Positions 33,590 to 42,188 of a DNA stretch of 60,092 bases are shown piece after piece. The notes under the pieces are model-generated. The model was not told the origin of the DNA, did no database searches, and saw only the letters and a program-made list of their open reading frames with translations. The DNA comes from Oscillospiraceae bacterium. GTDB lineage: Bacteria; Bacillota; Clostridia; Oscillospirales; Acutalibacteraceae. Where the stretch lies: contig JAISXG010000006.1 of NCBI GenBank assembly GCA_031270605.1, forward strand, positions 1 to 60,092, in the 5' to 3' direction. The translations under genes were made by a program, and so were the position numbers. The number at the start of each line of letters is the position of its first letter. The first letter of the stretch is position 1.

Positions 33590-34846
33590 TCAACCTCCGT
33601 CGATCAAAGCAACCGTAAGGTCGTTGACGTTCGTGCCCGTGGGGCCTGTCATAATCAGCCCTCCGCACATGCGCAGCGCTTCATAGGCGTTGTTTTCGGT
33701 AAGCGTTTGCTCAACGGAAAGCCCACACGCCGCAAGCAGCGAGGCCGTGCCGCCGTCCACAATGCCGCCCGCAGCGTCTGTGGGGCCGTCTGTGCCGTCC
33801 GAACCGACTGAGAACAGAACAATCCCCTCTTTTCCGCTGAGATATTGCGCGGCGGAAAGCGCCAGCTCCTGATTGCGGCCGCCTTTGCCGTTGCCTCTCA
33901 CAGTCACCGTTGTCTCTCCTCCGACAAGCAGGGCGGTTTTTTTGCTTGCCATGCCCGCCGAGACAATCGCCGAAAGCGCGAGCGCCTTGCCCGTATTGCG
34001 CGCCTCGCCCTGCTGATTTGTTGTTAGCAGCGTCGCTTCATAGCCCAGTTCCTCCGCCTTTTGCTTTGCGGCGTCACATAACAGCCCGATATTGCCGATG
34101 ATTTGCAGGCGCGCGTTTGGCAATACCCTTGGCGGGTCGATCAGAAGCAGCTCTTGCTCCTTATTCGAAAGAGAAATACCGTATTGCGCAACGATTTGCC
34201 GCGCATGCTCCGCCGTTGTTGTGTCCGGGCTTGCGGGGCCTGACGCGATCACATCCGGCGCGTCGCCCAAAACATCCGAAAGCGCCAGCACCTCCACCCG
34301 CGCGGGCGCGCAAAACGCGCCGAACCGCCCGCCCTTCACAGCGGACAAGCGCTTGCGGATGCAGTTGATTTCTGCAATCTCGGCCCCGTTTTTCAACAGG
34401 GCGGTTGTAATTTCCCGCAGCCGCACAAGTGGCACCAGGGGCTTTTCAAACAGCGCCGAGCCGCCGCCCGAGAGCAGCAGGATCACCGTGTCTTTTGGCC
34501 CGAGGCCGCTGACTGTGTTCAAAACGGCTTCGGTTCCCCGAACGGAGTTTTCATCCGGCACCGGGTGGCCCGCCTCAAGCACCGTGAAATTGTTTGGGGC
34601 CGTGGCTGTGTGGCCGTATTTTGTGAGCACGATTCCCTTTGCGACACGCCCCGAAAGCGCGTCGTTTGCCGCTGCGGCCATGGTTGCCGCGGCCTTGCCC
34701 ACGGCAATGACATAGGGCGGCTTTTGACAGGCTTTGCCCTTGAGCGCTTTGTGCACCAGCGCATAAGGGTTCGCGGCGGTGATGGCCGCGTTGATAATTG
34801 CGGCGGCGTCTGCATAACGCTTGTTTTCCGGCACAAAATACTCCAA
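33590..34846 (-). CDS. Glycerate 2-kinase (GckA/TtuD, MOFRL family)
   Basis: 418 residues from TTG at 34846, with AAAGGA eight bases upstream. DUF4147 and MOFRL features: YVIAVGKAAATMAAAAN, LEAGHPVPDENSV, ILLLSGGGSALFEKP, INCIRKRLSAVKGGR, LSDVLGDAPDVIASGP, and GGETTVTVRGNGKGGRNQE and FSVGSDGTDGPTDAAGG at the C-terminus. These belong to glycerate kinases that form 2-phosphoglycerate. It is the first gene of the operon with the ASKHA and HlyIII genes and has a clear promoter upstream. Confidence 0.93.
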   Translation of the reverse strand: MEYFVPENKRYADAAAIINAAITAANPYALVHKALKGKACQKPPYVIAVGKAAATMAAAANDALSGRVAKGIVLTKYGHTATAPNNFTVLEAGHPVPDENSVRGTEAVLNTVSGLGPKDTVILLLSGGGSALFEKPLVPLVRLREITTALLKNGAEIAEINCIRKRLSAVKGGRFGAFCAPARVEVLALSDVLGDAPDVIASGPASPDTTTAEHARQIVAQYGISLSNKEQELLLIDPPRVLPNARLQIIGNIGLLCDAAKQKAEELGYEATLLTTNQQGEARNTGKALALSAIVSAGMASKKTALLVGGETTVTVRGNGKGGRNQELALSAAQYLSGKEGIVLFSVGSDGTDGPTDAAGGIVDGGTASLLAACGLSVEQTLTENNAYEALRMCGGLIMTGPTGTNVNDLTVALIDGG

Positions 34847-34875
34847 AATTTTCAGTCCTTTCCCCGTTTGAAACG

Positions 34876-34904
34876 ATTCTACCACACACCCTTTTGATAG
34901 TCAA
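34876..34904 (-). promoter_or_regulatory. Promoter of the glycerate kinase operon
   Basis: On the minus strand TTGACT, 17 bp, TAGAAT. It is about 30 bp upstream of the TTG start. Confidence 0.7.
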
Positions 34905-35163
34905 AGGTGTTCTTCAAAAATTCACAGAATATCACCCGGAACTCGTTGCTTTTATTGGTTAAATATGCTAACATATCCGTCAGTGGGCAGCATATCCCTG
35001 CTTTGTTCGCTGCAAAAATTACACAAATAGAAAGGACCCGGGAGTTTGAAAAATAAATTTTCCAAACACGGAGTTTTGCCCTTCCGCGCAAAAGCATAAC
35101 GCGAATTCGGCTTCGCCAAACCGGACAAAACACCCCGGTTTCTACGAAAGGATGGTCATAATA
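34905..35163. other. Divergent region before the GH2 gene
   Basis: TTGCTT (34946) and TAACAT (34969) with 17-bp spacing could be a plus-strand promoter. An imperfect palindrome GTTTGAAAAAT-AA-ATTTTCCAAAC lies at 35044-35067 and could be an operator. Otherwise nothing is seen; leader would be long (~190 nt). Confidence 0.4.
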
Positions 35164-38100
35164 ATGAAATATGCGTTGCAGTTTGATAATCACAAAACCT
35201 TTAAGATTTTTGAAAAAAACAAGCTCGCGCCCCGCGCCTATTTTATCCCCTATTCTTCTGAGGAAACACTGAAAAAAACCGACTTCAGAAAAGAACGCTA
35301 TGAAAGCGACCTTGTGCAGGTGCTTTCGGGCGACTGGGAGTTCAAATTCTACAAACAAAAATCCAAAATGCCCCCTGTGCTTGACACCAAAAAGGTCAAG
35401 TTCGACAAGGTGCATGTACCCTCTGTGTGGCAGCGCGAGGGGCATTATCAGGAGCCTGTTTATCTCAACTGCCCCTATGAATTCAAATCCATGCCGCCCG
35501 ATGTGCCGGAGGACATGCCCTGCGGCGTCTACCGCAAAACCTTCACCCTTTCCGACGTTGGCGCGACGCGTTACATCACCTTCCTCGGCGTTGCGAACAA
35601 CCTGGACCTTTATATCAACGGTAACCATGTGGGCTATTCTGAGGGTTCCCACAACACCGCCGAGTTTGACATCACTCCCTATCTGCAAAAGGGTGAGAAT
35701 GAGCTGATCGCAACCTGCTTCAAGTGGTGCAACGGCTCGTTCCTTGAAGCGCAGGACTTTTTCCGCGAAAACGGCATTTTCCGCGACGTATACGTCACAA
35801 CCCAGCCCGAGGCGTTTCTTGACGACTTCAAGGTGTCCACCCCCAAAACAGAGGCGGGCTATGACCTGCTGCTTTCTGTCGCGGTTGCGGGCGAAGTCGA
35901 AAACTGCAAGGTCAAGGCAGCCCTCATGCGCGGCGGTGCCGTGGTCTGCGCGGCGGAAGCCCCGGTGGCTGAAGAGGTCGGCTTTTCGTTCCCCGCGCTT
36001 GACGTGCTGGAGTGGAACGCCGAGGAACCGAACCTGTATGAACTGTTTATCACCCTTGAGAAGGGTGATGCGGCTCTCATGAGCCTGCGCAGTTTCACAG
36101 GCTTCAAAACCGTTCTGATTGACGGCGAGATGTTCTATTTCAACGACGCAAAAATCAAGGTCAAGGGCGTCAATCACCACGACACCCACCCTGTGCGCGG
36201 CTATGCGATGACCCTTGAAGACTTGGAAATTGACGTGAAGCTGATGAAATCCTTGAACGTCAATGCCGCCCGCACCTCACACTACCCGCCCGACCCGTTC
36301 TTTTTGACACTGGCGGATTACTATGGCCTGTATATTGTTGACGAGGCGGACATTGAGACCCACGGCCTGCGCGACCTCGGGCTGTCGTCCACCTTGATCA
36401 GCCATGACCCGAAATGGGCCAAGCACTATGTTGACCGCGTGAAAAGGATGTATTTCCGCGACCGCAACCACCCCTGCCTGCTCATGTGGTCGCTCGGCAA
36501 CGAGGCAAAGGGCTACAAATGCCAGGACGCCTGCTATAAATACCTCAAAGAAGAAACAGACACCACCCTTCCCGTGCACTATGAGGGCGTGATCGGCACC
36601 AAGCGCCACTCCTATGACGTGATTTCCGAAATGTATACAGACATCCCCACCATCCGCGCCATGGCACAGCACAAGCGCCTGCACAAAGAAACCGGCCGGC
36701 TCGACAAGCGCTATCACGGCAAGCCCTTCTTTTTGTGCGAATATGCCCATGCAATGGGCGTTGGCCCCGGCTGCCTTGAGGAATATTGGGAAACCCTCTA
36801 TTCCGCCGACCAGCTCATGGGCGGCTGCATCTGGGAATGGGCGGACCACACCGTGTTTCACGGCGAGGACGATAAAAAATACAAATACCGTTACACCTAC
36901 GGCGGCGACCACGGCGAAAAACAGCACGACGGCAACTTCTGCGTGGACGGCCTGATTTATGCAGACAGAACACCGCACACAGGCGCGCTTGAAATGCAGG
37001 CGGTCTACCGCCCTGTGCGCGCGCGGCGCATCGACGGCAACCTCTATGAATTTGAAAACACCAACCGGTTCCGCAACGCTGAGTATATCCGCGCGGAATG
37101 GGCGCTTCTCGAAAACGGCGAGGAGATTGACGTGGGCGCTCTGCCGAAGCTCGACATCGCCCCCGTTTCCTCAAAAGAGATCACCATCCCCCACAAAGAA
37201 ATCGGCGACGAAAAAGATTATCACCTGAATATCAAATATTTTGACGGCGAGCATCTGCTTGCCTTTGAACAGCTCACGCTGTTTGACACCGAATATGAAT
37301 ATGAATTCGAAATCGGCGAAAAAATTTCCGCCGAAAGTGCGGATAATGTGATTACCGTGCGCTTTGACGGCGGCACTGCCTGTCTCTCGCTTGAGGACGG
37401 CGCGCTGTTCAGCTATAAAAAAGGCGACACAGAATATTTCAACCAAACCCCCGCGGGCCGCTTCCGCGGCTTTGGGCCGAATATCTGGCGCGCGTTTTTG
37501 GACAACGACCTGATTCGCCGCGAGTGGTTTGAAAAGGGGCTTGACAAGCTCAATTATGAGGTTGCGGATATCACCGTGGAGCTTGAGGCTGAAACCGTGA
37601 ACATCTATTGCCTCTATGAACTCAAAAAAGGCAAAAAGGTCGTTTACCGCGTGGACGTGAACCACACCGTATGGGCCTCGGGCGCAATTGACGTCACAGC
37701 CAACCTCGAGGTGGCGGACGACGAGCTTGCCATGGTTGACCTCGCGCGCTTCGGCGTGACGCTGGAGCTTGACAAAGCCTTTGACACTGTGCGCTATTAC
37801 GGCCGGGGCGAGGCGGAAAACCTGCCCGACTTCAACGCCCAGGCTCCCGTGGGCATATATGAGGCAAAGGTGGCGGACATACACGAGCCTTATGTTTATC
37901 CGCAGGACAACGGCAACCACACAGACACCAAGTGGCTCACGCTCACAAATGAGCAGGGCGAAGGCCTTTCGATTTATGCCTATGACAAACTTTCGTTCAG
38001 CGCCCACAATTACACCCAGGAGACACTGCAAGATGCAAAGCATCAGGAGGACCTCTGCGACCAAAACACCACATTTCTCTCCCTTGACGGTTTTGTGCGC

Positions 38101-38205
38101 GGCGCGGGCTCAAAAAGCTGCGGCCCCGACACCCTCGACAAGTACAGAAAAGACGCCTCAACAGAAGAGCTGGAGGTTGCGTTCACCATCGTTCCCATAA
38201 AATAA
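35164..38205 (+). CDS. lacZ: Glycoside hydrolase family 2 beta-galactosidase (LacZ type)
   Basis: 1013 residues from ATG 35164, with GAAAGGA ten bases upstream; an ATG at 35152 abuts the RBS. N-terminal sugar-binding jelly roll, VNHHDTHPVRG, SHYPPDPFFL, the acid/base motif LLMWSLGNEAKGY, and the nucleophile motif PFFLCEYAHAMGVGPG are all present, then a C-terminal beta-galactosidase small-chain domain. Lengths fit the LacZ/EbgA group. There is no signal peptide, so it acts on imported sugar in the cytosol. Terminator and a GH78-type gene follow. Confidence 0.94.
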   Translation: MKYALQFDNHKTFKIFEKNKLAPRAYFIPYSSEETLKKTDFRKERYESDLVQVLSGDWEFKFYKQKSKMPPVLDTKKVKFDKVHVPSVWQREGHYQEPVYLNCPYEFKSMPPDVPEDMPCGVYRKTFTLSDVGATRYITFLGVANNLDLYINGNHVGYSEGSHNTAEFDITPYLQKGENELIATCFKWCNGSFLEAQDFFRENGIFRDVYVTTQPEAFLDDFKVSTPKTEAGYDLLLSVAVAGEVENCKVKAALMRGGAVVCAAEAPVAEEVGFSFPALDVLEWNAEEPNLYELFITLEKGDAALMSLRSFTGFKTVLIDGEMFYFNDAKIKVKGVNHHDTHPVRGYAMTLEDLEIDVKLMKSLNVNAARTSHYPPDPFFLTLADYYGLYIVDEADIETHGLRDLGLSSTLISHDPKWAKHYVDRVKRMYFRDRNHPCLLMWSLGNEAKGYKCQDACYKYLKEETDTTLPVHYEGVIGTKRHSYDVISEMYTDIPTIRAMAQHKRLHKETGRLDKRYHGKPFFLCEYAHAMGVGPGCLEEYWETLYSADQLMGGCIWEWADHTVFHGEDDKKYKYRYTYGGDHGEKQHDGNFCVDGLIYADRTPHTGALEMQAVYRPVRARRIDGNLYEFENTNRFRNAEYIRAEWALLENGEEIDVGALPKLDIAPVSSKEITIPHKEIGDEKDYHLNIKYFDGEHLLAFEQLTLFDTEYEYEFEIGEKISAESADNVITVRFDGGTACLSLEDGALFSYKKGDTEYFNQTPAGRFRGFGPNIWRAFLDNDLIRREWFEKGLDKLNYEVADITVELEAETVNIYCLYELKKGKKVVYRVDVNHTVWASGAIDVTANLEVADDELAMVDLARFGVTLELDKAFDTVRYYGRGEAENLPDFNAQAPVGIYEAKVADIHEPYVYPQDNGNHTDTKWLTLTNEQGEGLSIYAYDKLSFSAHNYTQETLQDAKHQEDLCDQNTTFLSLDGFVRGAGSKSCGPDTLDKYRKDASTEELEVAFTIVPIK

Positions 38206-38218
38206 TCCTATGCGTTCC

Positions 38219-38256
38219 GGGCGGAGCGGCTGTGCCCGCTCCGCCATCTTTTTATA
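38219..38256 (+). terminator. Terminator after lacZ
   Basis: GGCGGAGCGG pairs with CCGCTCCGCC around a 5-nt loop, followed by ATCTTTTTAT. Confidence 0.85.
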
Positions 38257-38331
38257 ACTTTTTATAGAAATATACAGTAATACTAAACGAACTTCAAAAT
38301 AAACCCATACAGAAAAGTTTGTTTACCCAAT

Positions 38332-38389
38332 GTGAATCAAATGCTTTGACTATACCCTTTTGGATATGACTGTTTTAAAGTTGATTCAC
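38332..38389. promoter_or_regulatory. Inverted repeat flanking the promoter region of the GNAT-GH78 gene
   Basis: GTGAATCAA (38332-38340) and TTGATTCAC (38381-38389) are perfect inverted copies 49 bp apart. TTGAC (38346) lies between them, but no good -10 at 17 bp was found. This could be a pair of regulator half-sites or one stem of the leader. Confidence 0.45.
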
Positions 38390-38415
38390 GATATAAAAAA
38401 GAAAGGATTCATTTT

Positions 38416-40974
38416 ATGATCACAATAAAATTTTTTGCCCCGGGCGAGGATTTTTCCGCAGTAAGACCCATCCGCGAAACTGTGTTTTGCGAAGAGCAGG
38501 GCAACCCCCTGGAACTTGAATTTGATGAATATGAAGAAACAAGTTATCACCTTGCGGTGTTTGACGACGAGAATGCCGTGGCCTGCGGCAGGCTGACAAT
38601 GCTTTCGGATACTGCGTGCCGTCTCGGCCGCATCGCCGTACTCAAGCCCTATCGCGGGCGAAAGCTCGGCGCGTTAATCATGCAAGAGCTCATGGGCAAA
38701 GCAAATGAATTGGGCGCGCAGCATCTCGCGATTCATGCACAGACCTATGCCGTACCGTTTTATGAGCGCTTTGGCTTTTCTGCCTGCGGCGTGGAGTATT
38801 GTGACGAAGGCATCCCTCTGGTGCCAATGGCAAAAAACTGCGTGTTTGACGATTGCCGCTGGCTTGAGTTTTTCGACGGCGCGGAGGCTCTTTATTTCAG
38901 GCGCGAGTTTTCCTGTGAACAGATCGCAAAGGCGGAGCTTTCCATCACAGGCCTTGGCTTTTTTGAGCTTTATGTCAACGGCGCGCGCTGGGGCGACGAC
39001 CTCAACGTGCCCGCTTGGTCAGACTATGAAAAACGTCCGCTTGAAACCATCAATATGCCGATTTTTGACACACTCTCCCACCGCATCTATTATATGAACT
39101 ATGACATAACCTCTGCCCTGCGCGAGGGCAAAAACACCCTCGGCGTGCACATCGGCAGCGGTTGGTACGGCCAGCATGAAAGCCGCAACGAGGGCTTTAA
39201 GCGCTGCGGTGAGTTGAAACTTTGCTATAAACTCACAATCACAACAACCGCAGGCGAGCAAAAGATGTTTGTTTCAGACGAAAACGGCCGCTATGCAAAA
39301 AGCCACATCACCCGTGCGAGCATCTATTTCGGTGAAACACATGACATGCGCCTCTGGCAGTCCGGCTGGAACGAAACCAGCTTTGACGACAGCGCGTGGC
39401 GTCCTCCCCATGCCGTGCCCGCCCCGAAATCCCTGCTTTGTGAGCAGGTTTACCCTACAGACAAGGTGATTCGAACAATTGAGCCAACAAAAATCAAGGA
39501 GTTTGGCGACTATGCCATGTATGACCTGGGCGAAGGGGTTGCGGGCTATGCCGTGGTGCGCTTTTTGCCCCACGCACAGGTTGACTCGCATGTGTATGTA
39601 CGCTATGCGGACGATCTCTTGCCCGACGGTTCGCTTGACTTTGAATCCACAGGCGGGCAGGGACGCATGCAACGGGATGTATTCATTTGCGACAAAAAAC
39701 ATAGGGAGCAACTGCTCTACCCTCGCTTCACATGGCACGCAGGGCGGTATTTTGAGCTTTTGGGCGACGCGGAGGTTGTGGAATTCCGCGTGGTGCATTC
39801 CGACATCCCCTGCACATCCTCCTTTGAGTCCAGCAACGAAACGCTCAACTGGATTTATGAGGCATACATCCGCACACAGCTTGACAACATCCACTGCTGC
39901 GTGCCCTCAGACTGCCCCCACCGCGAGCGCCTCGGCTACACAGGCGACGGGCAGATCACCTGCCGCAGCGTGATGACGATGTTCGACGCAAAGGGCTTGT
40001 ATCTCAAATGGATGCAGGACATCGCCGACTGTCAGGACCGTTATAACGGCCATGTGCAGCACACCGCGCCCTTCTATGGCGGCGGCGGGGGGCCCGGCGG
40101 CTGGGGCGGCGCGGTCGCGATCGTGCCGTGGAATTTTTATCTGTTCTATGGCGATACCGGCGTGCTGGCGAAATACTACCCCCATATTGTGAAATATCTG
40201 GAATATATGAACCTGCGCAGCAAAAACGGCCTTGTGGTGCGGGAGGAAGACCGCGGCTGGTGCCTTGGCGACTGGAACCCGCCCGGCGGCAACGATAATA
40301 TCATTCCCGAGCCGTTTGTGAACACCTATTATTATGTGCGCTGTCTGGAGATTGCCAAAAATGCGGCGAATATCCTCGGCATTGCAAAGGACATTCTTTT
40401 TATCGAAAAGAAGCTTGCGGAATGCAAACAAGCGATTACGGGCACCTATTTTGACCCTGCGACAGGCAGTTTTTGCGGCGGCCATCAGGGCGCGGACGCG
40501 TTCGCCCTTGACATCGGCCTTGGCGACGAACGCTTGCTCGGGAACATCATTGCGAAATACTCTGCCCTCGGCCACTATGACACAGGCATTTTCGGCACCG
40601 ACGTGCTCAACCGCGTGCTGTTTAAAAACGGCCGCGCGCCCCTTGCGTTCAAGCTGCTCACAAATGAGAGCGATATTTCCTTCAATTTTATGAAGCGTTC
40701 GGGCGCGACTACAATCTGGGAGGAATGGGGCGGCAGAAACTCCAAAAACCACCCGATGTTCGGCTCTGTAGTGGAATATTTCTTTTCACACATCCTCGGC
40801 ATCCGGCAAAAAGAGGGCTGCACGGCGTGGACTGAATATGAGGTTTCACCCGCCGACATTCCCGACCTCGCGTGGGCGAAAGGCCACATCACAACACCGC
40901 AGGGCGAAATTCATGTGCACATCAGGCGTGATGAAAACGGCAAACTGCAGGTGGAGCACCGGCTAGCAAAATAA
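38416..40974 (+). CDS. N-acetyltransferase (GNAT) fused to alpha-L-rhamnosidase (GH78)
   Basis: 852 residues in one uninterrupted frame, GAAAGGA before ATG. Residues 1-~135 form a complete YjcF/ElaA-like GNAT: VRPIRETVFCEEQGNPLELE, LGRIAVLKPYRGRKLGALIM (acetyl-CoA loop), AIHAQTYAVPFYERFGFSACG, DEGIPLVPM. From ~150 to the end lies a bacterial alpha-L-rhamnosidase: LYVNGARWGDDLNVPAWSDYEK (N-terminal jelly roll), the catalytic-acid region SDCPHRERLGYTGDGQ, and GATTIWEEWGG with the second Glu. GH78 proteins normally lack a GNAT domain. There is no signal peptide, so it is cytosolic, perhaps acting on imported rhamnosyl oligosaccharides. Confidence 0.9.
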   Translation: MITIKFFAPGEDFSAVRPIRETVFCEEQGNPLELEFDEYEETSYHLAVFDDENAVACGRLTMLSDTACRLGRIAVLKPYRGRKLGALIMQELMGKANELGAQHLAIHAQTYAVPFYERFGFSACGVEYCDEGIPLVPMAKNCVFDDCRWLEFFDGAEALYFRREFSCEQIAKAELSITGLGFFELYVNGARWGDDLNVPAWSDYEKRPLETINMPIFDTLSHRIYYMNYDITSALREGKNTLGVHIGSGWYGQHESRNEGFKRCGELKLCYKLTITTTAGEQKMFVSDENGRYAKSHITRASIYFGETHDMRLWQSGWNETSFDDSAWRPPHAVPAPKSLLCEQVYPTDKVIRTIEPTKIKEFGDYAMYDLGEGVAGYAVVRFLPHAQVDSHVYVRYADDLLPDGSLDFESTGGQGRMQRDVFICDKKHREQLLYPRFTWHAGRYFELLGDAEVVEFRVVHSDIPCTSSFESSNETLNWIYEAYIRTQLDNIHCCVPSDCPHRERLGYTGDGQITCRSVMTMFDAKGLYLKWMQDIADCQDRYNGHVQHTAPFYGGGGGPGGWGGAVAIVPWNFYLFYGDTGVLAKYYPHIVKYLEYMNLRSKNGLVVREEDRGWCLGDWNPPGGNDNIIPEPFVNTYYYVRCLEIAKNAANILGIAKDILFIEKKLAECKQAITGTYFDPATGSFCGGHQGADAFALDIGLGDERLLGNIIAKYSALGHYDTGIFGTDVLNRVLFKNGRAPLAFKLLTNESDISFNFMKRSGATTIWEEWGGRNSKNHPMFGSVVEYFFSHILGIRQKEGCTAWTEYEVSPADIPDLAWAKGHITTPQGEIHVHIRRDENGKLQVEHRLAK

Positions 40975-41002
40975 CAACATCTTCTCTTGATGAGCATAGC
41001 GA

Positions 41003-41039
41003 AACCCCCTTGTGAAGAAAAATTCTTCACAAGGGGGTT
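41003..41039. terminator. Bidirectional terminator between convergent genes
   Basis: AACCCCCTTGTGAAGAA pairs perfectly with TTCTTCACAAGGGGGTT around AAA. The T-tract on the plus strand is weak (CTTGATT). Confidence 0.75.
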
Positions 41040-41051
41040 CTTGATTATCGA

Positions 41052-42071
41052 TTATTTTCCCAATGCAATCCGTTCGCAAAGCGCATTGTATGAAATGCCC
41101 ACCGCAAGCGCTTCTTGCGGCAGCAGGCTCGTGGGCGTCATGCCCGGCAGCGTATTTGCCTCCAGACAAAAGGCATTGTTATTGTTGTCAAGAATAAAAT
41201 CCACCCTTGAATAAAACCCCAGACGCAAAGCCTTGTGCACGGCAAGTGCTTTCTTTTGCAGCGAAGCTTCTGTTTCAGCCGGTATTATGGCAGGGCAGAC
41301 CTCTTCTGTCAGGCCTGCCTGATATTTGTTCTTGTAATCATAAAAACCCGATTTGGGAATAATTTCAATCGACGGCAGCGCAACATCACCCAAAATCCCG
41401 ACTGAAAACTCCCTGCCCTCAATTTTATCTTCAATCAGAAGCGTGTCTTCATATTTTTCAGCCGCGGCAAGAGCCGCTTTTAATTGCGCCGTATTTTCAA
41501 CCATTGCCACGCCAACACTGGAGCCGCAGCTGCACGGTTTCACAACACAAGGAAATCTTACGCCAGAAATATCATAGTCCTCATGCAAACGCATATAGTA
41601 CCAGCCAGGAGTCAGAATACCGTTTTCCTTCATAATTTTCTTTGACAAATCTTTATCCATCGCCAAAAGACTGCCGGCATAGCCCGTCCCCGTATAGTCA
41701 ATGCCATCAATATCAAACAGCGCCTGCAATTGGCCGTTTTCACCGATGGAGCCATGCAAGGCCAAAAACACCACATCGGCTTCTTTGCAAAGCCCCAGCA
41801 CACCTTCACCAATCAAACAATCCCCGTTTGCAGACGCCTGTTTCAACTGCGTTAAGTCAGGCTCCTGCTCGGGCACTTTATAATAAAATTTGTGAGCAGT
41901 CTGCTTGTTTTTATATGCAGGCTCAATATCCGTGTTGTTTGTGCCCAAATATAAATCAAGCAGCAACACGTCATGACCGTTATCGATCAGTGCGTTCGCA
42001 ATCAGCGCTCCTGACGACAAAGAAACATCCCGCTCCGGACTCAGCCCTCCCGCCAAAACAATAATTTTCAT
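41052..42071 (-). CDS. ddl: D-alanine--D-alanine ligase
   Basis: 339 residues of the ATP-grasp family. It opens with IIVLAGGLSPERDVSLSSG and has VVFLALHGSIGENGQLQALF, CVVKPCSCGSSVGVAMV (ATP-binding loop), VDFILDNNNNAFCLEANTLPGMTPTSLLPQEA. The omega-loop SGFYDYKNKYQAGL contains the YDYxxKY tyrosine seen in D-Ala-D-Ala enzymes rather than the residues of VanA-type D-lactate ligases, so an ordinary peptidoglycan precursor is predicted. It is downstream of the MetH-like gene with a ~115-bp gap. Confidence 0.93.
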   Translation of the reverse strand: MKIIVLAGGLSPERDVSLSSGALIANALIDNGHDVLLLDLYLGTNNTDIEPAYKNKQTAHKFYYKVPEQEPDLTQLKQASANGDCLIGEGVLGLCKEADVVFLALHGSIGENGQLQALFDIDGIDYTGTGYAGSLLAMDKDLSKKIMKENGILTPGWYYMRLHEDYDISGVRFPCVVKPCSCGSSVGVAMVENTAQLKAALAAAEKYEDTLLIEDKIEGREFSVGILGDVALPSIEIIPKSGFYDYKNKYQAGLTEEVCPAIIPAETEASLQKKALAVHKALRLGFYSRVDFILDNNNNAFCLEANTLPGMTPTSLLPQEALAVGISYNALCERIALGK

Positions 42072-42188
42072 ACAACACCCCCAAACAGTATATTCACATC
42101 TCTCTCAAAAAATCAGCGTGAAAAAGGCAGCGCACACCACCCAAAGACGCAGCCGCCTGATAGGCTTTCTCCGCAGGGAGCATAAAAA

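Noticed and set aside
34879-36189. 436-codon antisense frame over lacZ and its upstream region
   Set aside because: No RBS; it lies opposite a gene with all GH2 catalytic motifs and only reflects codon bias.
37171-38064. 297-codon antisense frame over lacZ
   Set aside because: Shadow frame of the GH2 C-terminal region.
39907-40752. 281-codon antisense frame over the GH78 domain
   Set aside because: Shadow frame of a gene with clear catalytic motifs.
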